DNA of 64,000 nucleotides, from assembly GCA_017960905.1 (NCBI GenBank), contig JAGCYH010000019.1:56027-120026 (forward strand), given 5' to 3'. The stretch is from Bacteroidales bacterium (lineage in GTDB: Bacteria > Bacteroidota > Bacteroidia > Bacteroidales > Marinilabiliaceae). Both the position numbers and the translations under genes were made by a program. Below the pieces are notes generated by a model. That model was not told where the DNA came from. It saw only the letters and a list, made by a program, of their open reading frames with translations, and ran no database searches. Below, in pieces: positions 60,168-64,000 of this stretch (positions are counted from its first letter, which is position 1; the number at the start of each line of letters is the position of its first letter).

Positions 60168-61820
60168 ATGAGAAAGTACTTATTCATAGCACTTTGCGGA
60201 CTACTCGCGTACAACGCCTCGGCACAGAACACCAAAAACGTTGCTTCGAAAATATCCGAAGTAACCATCTTCATCGACAATGCCGCTCAGATTACACGTG
60301 AGGCATCGGCAGAAATACCGCAAGGCAGCACGACGCTGATTTTCAAAAAGATATCGCCTTTTGTCAATGACCAGACAATACAAGTGAAAGCACCCAAAGG
60401 CGTTACCATCTCGTCGGTCAAATACCAAAAGAATTACACCGAAAAAGACGAATACTCTGTTGAGATAGAAAAACTCACAGCCGACATCGAAAAGCTTAAT
60501 AATGAGATAAATACGCAGAACACTCTACTCAATGCCACCAAGGCCGAAATAGAGTTTCTGAAAGCCAACCAGACAATAGCCAACGGCAACGCCACCATTT
60601 CGGTGACGTCGCTGCGCGAAACATACAACTTCTACGGCGACAAGATGAAAGCGCTCCTTATGGAGGAGATGACGCTGAACACTAAAATAACCAACCTGAA
60701 AAAAGAGCGTGACCAATTGCAGCGCCAACTCAACCAAAGCCAGAAAACAAAACACGAGAAACAGGGCGAGATAGCCGTAAAAGTCAATGCATCAAAGACT
60801 TGCACAGCAAAATTCGAACTTACATACATCGTCAACGGCGCATCGTGGTATCCGTCGTACGACATTAGGGTGAGCGACGTGGACAAACCGCTCAACATCA
60901 CCTACAAAGCCAACATCAACCAACAAACAATGGTCGACTGGGAGAATGTGAAGATAAAACTCTCGGCAGCGCAGACGAACATTTCAGGTGCGGCACCGCA
61001 CCTGAACCCGTACTATCTCGAGTATCCGCGACCGATCGTTAGAAACAACTACAAGTCGAGAGGCAAAAACAGCGCCGCCATGATGCGCGTGGAATCGGCA
61101 CCGCAAGCGGCTGGTGGTGAAATGTTTGAAGCAGAAGAAGTAGTGGAAGACCTTTCTTTTACCGGCGGAAGCGGTACGACGCGCAACAGCTACAAGCCGC
61201 AACAGACTGGTATTCAGACAGCTATAGAATTCGAAATAAAGAACAAATACACCATAAAATCGGGCGCCAACGACGAGACAATCGACATGGTGGTATACTC
61301 TATCCCGTCGACGTATCAGTATCTGGCCATACCGAAGCTCAACAAGAACGTCTATCTGACGGCTGAATTTACCGACTGGCAGCAGTACAACATGCTCACC
61401 GGCGACGCAAACATCTATTTTGAAGACACTTACGTAGGCAACACCATACTCGACACCGAAGAGTATTCCGACACAATGAAAGTGTCGCTCGGTGTTGACA
61501 AGAGCATCAGCATAAAACGCGAAAGCGTGAAGGACCAGACCAAAAAACAGTTCATCGGCACAAAACGCTCCGAGACCCGCGACTGGAAAATCACGGTTAA
61601 AAACAACAAACCTCAGAAAATCGACATGACCATACGCGACCAAGTGCCCGTATCGAAAGACACTGATATTGAGGTGACTATAAACGATTTGTCAGGCGGG
61701 CGGCAGAACTACTTAGGCACCATAGAGTGGCGGTTCGAGCTTGAGCCAAACGCTTCGAAAGAACTGAAACTCAACTACACAGTGAAATACTCGAAGAGCA
61801 AGAGTCTGAACGTAGAGTAA
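60168..61820 (+). CDS. DUF4139 / mucoidy-inhibitor-A-like protein
   Basis: 550 residues with a signal peptide (FIALCGLLAYNASA-Q). Residues about 30-125 are the DUF4140 N-domain (VTIFIDNAAQITREASAEIP), then a coiled coil (about 90-205) and a long DUF4139 beta domain (YIVNGASWYPSYDIRVSD near 222 to the end; EWRFELEPNASKELKLNYTVKYSKSK). Family name derives from MuiA; biochemical function unknown. Exported, probably outer-membrane or periplasm. A transcribed hairpin follows. Confidence 0.9.
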   Translation: MRKYLFIALCGLLAYNASAQNTKNVASKISEVTIFIDNAAQITREASAEIPQGSTTLIFKKISPFVNDQTIQVKAPKGVTISSVKYQKNYTEKDEYSVEIEKLTADIEKLNNEINTQNTLLNATKAEIEFLKANQTIANGNATISVTSLRETYNFYGDKMKALLMEEMTLNTKITNLKKERDQLQRQLNQSQKTKHEKQGEIAVKVNASKTCTAKFELTYIVNGASWYPSYDIRVSDVDKPLNITYKANINQQTMVDWENVKIKLSAAQTNISGAAPHLNPYYLEYPRPIVRNNYKSRGKNSAAMMRVESAPQAAGGEMFEAEEVVEDLSFTGGSGTTRNSYKPQQTGIQTAIEFEIKNKYTIKSGANDETIDMVVYSIPSTYQYLAIPKLNKNVYLTAEFTDWQQYNMLTGDANIYFEDTYVGNTILDTEEYSDTMKVSLGVDKSISIKRESVKDQTKKQFIGTKRSETRDWKITVKNNKPQKIDMTIRDQVPVSKDTDIEVTINDLSGGRQNYLGTIEWRFELEPNASKELKLNYTVKYSKSKSLNVE

Positions 61821-61833
61821 CTATAAATAAATA

Positions 61834-61867
61834 AACGATTTACGCGGCGAAGGCCGCGTAAATCGTT
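61834..61867. terminator. Hairpin between the DUF4139 gene and prs
   Basis: AACGATTTACGCGGC / GCCGCGTAAATCGTT perfect 15-bp stem, 4-nt loop, weak T-run; probably a terminator. Confidence 0.65.
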
Positions 61868-61941
61868 ATATACCATCGGTGCATTTTTTAAAATAACATA
61901 AAAAGCGGTGTCATGTTGGCAGTTTTTTGCCGATAAATTTA

Positions 61942-61949
61942 TAATTTTG
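61942..61949 (+). promoter_or_regulatory. -7 box (TAATTTTG) of prs
   Basis: Perfect TAnnTTTG match 52 bp before the start codon; nearest TTG upstream (61916-61918) is at 23 bp, slightly long. Confidence 0.55.
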
Positions 61950-62001
61950 CGCCGTGTAAAAACACAAAAAAATAAAACTCAGAAAAACCAGCATATAAAA
62001 G

Positions 62002-62946
62002 ATGCAACCTCAATCATTCGTTAAAATTTTCTCAGGTACATCAACAAAGTACTTGGCAGAAAACATCAGTAAATCGTTTGGCCAACAATTAGGTACGGTT
62101 GAAAAGATAGAGTTCAGCGACGGCGAATACACCGTGAAATTTGACGAGACACTGCGCGGTTCGCACGTGTTTCTCATCCAGAGCACGTTTCCGCCCGCCG
62201 ACAATTTGTTCGAGCTGCTGATGATGATCGACGCCGCGAAACGCGCGTCGGCATCATCGATAATTGCAGTACTGCCCTACTTCGGCTACGCCCGTCAGGA
62301 CCGCAAAGACCAGCCGCGTGTAGCCATAGGCGCGAAACTCGTGGCCGACCTGCTCACCGCAGCCGGCGTAAACCGCATTATCACAATGGATTTGCACGCC
62401 GACCAGATTCAGGGCTTCTTCAACATTCCGGTCGACCACCTGTACTCGTCGACAATCTTTGTGCCTTACATCAAGAAGCTGAAACTCAACGACATGGTTG
62501 TGGCATCGCCTGACGCTGGCGGCTCGAAACGAGCCGACAGTTACGCCAAATACTTCGGCGCGCCGATGGTCATCTGCCACAAATACCGTCCGCGCCCCAA
62601 CGTGGTGGGCGAGATGCGCGTCATAGGCGATGTGAAAGGCAAGAACGTCATTCTGCTTGACGACATGATTGACACGGCGGGCACACTGACCGCCGCCGCC
62701 GACAAGATGATGGAGCAAGGCGCACTCAGCGTGCGGGCTTTCGCCTCGCACGGCGTGCTCTCTGGCGACGCTTACGAGAAAATCGAAAACTCAAGCATCG
62801 AAGAGGTTGTCATCACCGACTCGATACCGCTCAAGCGCCAATCGCCTAAGATTAAGGTACTTTCGGTGGCCGACATGTTCGCCGAAACTATCGCTTGCGT
62901 TTATAATAACGAAACAATAGCAAAACATTTTGTTTTTAGAAAATAA
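62002..62946 (+). CDS. prs: Ribose-phosphate pyrophosphokinase
   Basis: 314 residues. Makes PRPP from ribose 5-phosphate and ATP for purine, pyrimidine, His and Trp synthesis. Landmarks: FSGTSTKYLAENI near 9-21, FSDGEYTVKF, YFGYARQDRK, TMDLHADQIQGFF, and the PRPP-binding VILLDDMIDTAGTL near 218-231. Complete and normal length. It sits upstream of rplY, with a separate consensus promoter between them. Confidence 0.98.
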   Translation: MQPQSFVKIFSGTSTKYLAENISKSFGQQLGTVEKIEFSDGEYTVKFDETLRGSHVFLIQSTFPPADNLFELLMMIDAAKRASASSIIAVLPYFGYARQDRKDQPRVAIGAKLVADLLTAAGVNRIITMDLHADQIQGFFNIPVDHLYSSTIFVPYIKKLKLNDMVVASPDAGGSKRADSYAKYFGAPMVICHKYRPRPNVVGEMRVIGDVKGKNVILLDDMIDTAGTLTAAADKMMEQGALSVRAFASHGVLSGDAYEKIENSSIEEVVITDSIPLKRQSPKIKVLSVADMFAETIACVYNNETIAKHFVFRK

Positions 62947-62959
62947 AACACTACTTTTG
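62930..62959 (+). promoter_or_regulatory. rplY promoter
   Basis: TTG (62930-62932, inside the end of prs) and TACTTTTG (62952-62959), spacer 19 bp: full match to the consensus. Confidence 0.75.
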
Positions 62960-62961
62960 CA

Positions 62962-63056
62962 CCCGCATTAATGCAGGCCGTGTGATGGGAGATTAAGCAT
63001 CCGCTGCAAAACGTGCAGAACTTAATTTTGAGTAACACAAATTTTTAATTAAAAAA
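62962..63056 (+). promoter_or_regulatory. rplY 5' leader with small stem-loop
   Basis: About 95-nt leader. CTGCA / TGCAG around AAAACG forms a short hairpin near 63003-63018, and GCATTAATGC is palindromic at 62966-62975. This could be an autoregulatory ribosomal-protein leader, but I recognise no family. Confidence 0.35.
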
Positions 63057-63629
63057 ATGCAAACATTTGACATTAAAGGCACTAAGAGAGTTGCCAACGG
63101 GAAAAAAGCCGCTAAAGCATTGCGCGCAAACGGCCAAGTTCCATGTATCATTTATGGCGGTAAAGAACCTGTTGAGTTCGCAGTACCCGAAAGCTCGTTC
63201 CGTAACCTCATCTACACACCCAACGTGTACATCGTTAACGTCGACATCGACGGTGTAGTGAAAAAAGCCATTCTGAAAGACATTCAGTTCCACCCTGTAA
63301 CTGAGAAGATTCTTCACGTCGATTTCTTCGAAATCTTCGACGACAAACCAGTTGCAATCGCCGTTCCGGTGAAACTCGTTGGTAACAGCGAAGGCGTGAA
63401 AGCCGGTGGTAAGCTCCAGCTCGAAATGCGCAAGCTCAGCATCAAGGGTTTGCCCTCGAAACTGCTCGACGTACTCGAAATAGACGTTACAAACCTCGGT
63501 TTGGGCAAGGTTATCAAAGTTGGTGAGCTGAAATACGAAGGCATCGAAATACTCAACGCTAAAGCTGCCGTTGTTGTGGCAGTGAAACTGACACGTGCTG
63601 CTATTGCAGCACAAGGTGAGGCAAAATAA
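63057..63629 (+). CDS. rplY: Large ribosomal subunit protein bL25 (CTC type)
   Basis: 190 residues. N-terminal 5S-rRNA-binding barrel (MQTFDIKGTKRVANGKKAAK; VPCIIYGGKEPVEFAVP) and the longer C-terminal TL5/CTC domain (VAIAVPVKLVGNSEGVKAGG, then LELEMRKLSIKGLPSKL-like region). Full-length form. Followed by a strong terminator. Confidence 0.96.
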   Translation: MQTFDIKGTKRVANGKKAAKALRANGQVPCIIYGGKEPVEFAVPESSFRNLIYTPNVYIVNVDIDGVVKKAILKDIQFHPVTEKILHVDFFEIFDDKPVAIAVPVKLVGNSEGVKAGGKLQLEMRKLSIKGLPSKLLDVLEIDVTNLGLGKVIKVGELKYEGIEILNAKAAVVVAVKLTRAAIAAQGEAK

Positions 63630-63655
63630 TCCTTACGAAATTCAGATTTTCAGAT

Positions 63656-63689
63656 AAAAATCCGCACCCTTCGGTGCGGATTTTTTTTT
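63656..63689 (+). terminator. rplY terminator
   Basis: AAAATCCGCACC / GGTGCGGATTTT hairpin with a 4-nt loop and nine T. Confidence 0.92.
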
Positions 63690-63776
63690 GAGCAAAAAAC
63701 GACACTAAATCCTCTTTTTTACGTAAAACGATTGGTTTCAAGAATAAAAAAGTAATCATCAAATAAAACTACCAAA

Positions 63777-64000
63777 ATGACAAAACGACTACTAACGCTT
63801 TTGGCGGTCTCGCTCGCCTCCATGAGCATCTATGGCCAAACAAATGACAACCCGACCGTAACCGAAAAACCATCAGTTTCGAGTACGGTCAATGTCGATG
63901 TCTTTGAAGACGGAGAATACACTTTTAAGCCCGAAGACTTTAAGTTTCAACACGCTTCGTTGGAATTTGAATCCGTAGCAATCGTCGTGCCTCCCGACAA
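63777..64000 (+). CDS. 5' part of a secreted protein (3' end outside window)
   Basis: Starts MTKRLLTLLAVSLASMSIYG with a signal peptide ending YGQ; the 74 codons present continue in frame to the window edge. The mature start is Thr/Pro-rich (DNPTVTEKPSVSSTVNVDVF). Family not recognisable from this part. Confidence 0.7.
   Translation, partial: MTKRLLTLLAVSLASMSIYGQTNDNPTVTEKPSVSSTVNVDVFEDGEYTFKPEDFKFQHASLEFESVAIVVPPD

Overview
The window is a piece of a Bacteroidales chromosome (gut-type Bacteroidota). The evidence is the gene content (a SusC-like TonB receptor without SusD, surface lipoproteins with short lipobox signals, a GldF-GldG fusion, a BT_3928-type DoxX protein next to DUF1599 and tpiA, a pyrG-yidC pair) and promoters of the Bacteroidota form TTG-N18-20-TAnnTTTG, with few Shine-Dalgarno sequences. 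No rRNA, complete insertion sequence, prophage or CRISPR array is visible. Both ends cut through genes.

Layout. 1-5.2 kb: tail of an unknown secreted protein, a pyrG homologue whose glutaminase half has lost its catalytic residues, yidC, and a MATE exporter. 5.3-10.5 kb: exopolysaccharide export (Wza-like lipoprotein, Wzc-like tyrosine kinase with a Gly-Tyr repeat tail), a TPR lipoprotein and a membrane-NUDIX fusion. 10.6-16.4 kb: mostly minus-strand housekeeping genes (tpiA, DoxX-like, DUF1599, folD, ffh) with one orphan lipoprotein. 16.5-18.0 kb: an AT-rich two-gene cassette, HNH endonuclease plus XRE regulator. 18.2-30.6 kb: a 7TM-HD phosphohydrolase; a TonB receptor, adhesin-type lipoprotein and NUC1 nuclease set; a lipoprotein / radical SAM / lipoprotein set; remnants of a toxin-antitoxin pair; and a beta-lactamase-fold hydrolase. 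30.6-34.2 kb: three tandem paralogous 6-bladed beta-propeller lipoproteins. 34.2-38.0 kb: gltX with tRNA-Glu just upstream, then a hybrid signalling protein that lacks an ATPase domain.

38.1-46.4 kb is an eight-gene operon: acyltransferase, ketosynthase, ACP, two hot-dog dehydratases, an MMPL exporter, an FAD oxidoreductase and a LolA-like protein. It has the composition of a reduced aryl-polyene-type lipid pathway, and its single recognisable promoter carries a 9-bp inverted repeat. 46.5-51.3 kb: pepF, two tRNA-Asp genes, a rod-shaped RNA-like structure, an AT-rich lipoprotein, an AAA/DUF4143 ATPase and a 33-bp tandem repeat array. 51.3-57.8 kb: a minus-strand operon of surE, a small membrane protein, lpxB, gldFG and an SF1 helicase. 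57.8-64 kb: NfeD-like protein, flotillin, a DUF4139 protein, prs, rplY and the start of a secreted protein.

The items I would look at first are the glutaminase-dead CTP synthase in the usual pyrG locus, the compact ACP-dependent lipid operon with its operator-like palindrome, the kinase-like protein with DHp and receiver regions but no ATPase domain, the radical SAM / lipoprotein pair, and the structured RNA candidate at 48.9-49.07 kb. Functions are inferred from motifs I could read; no database search was possible.
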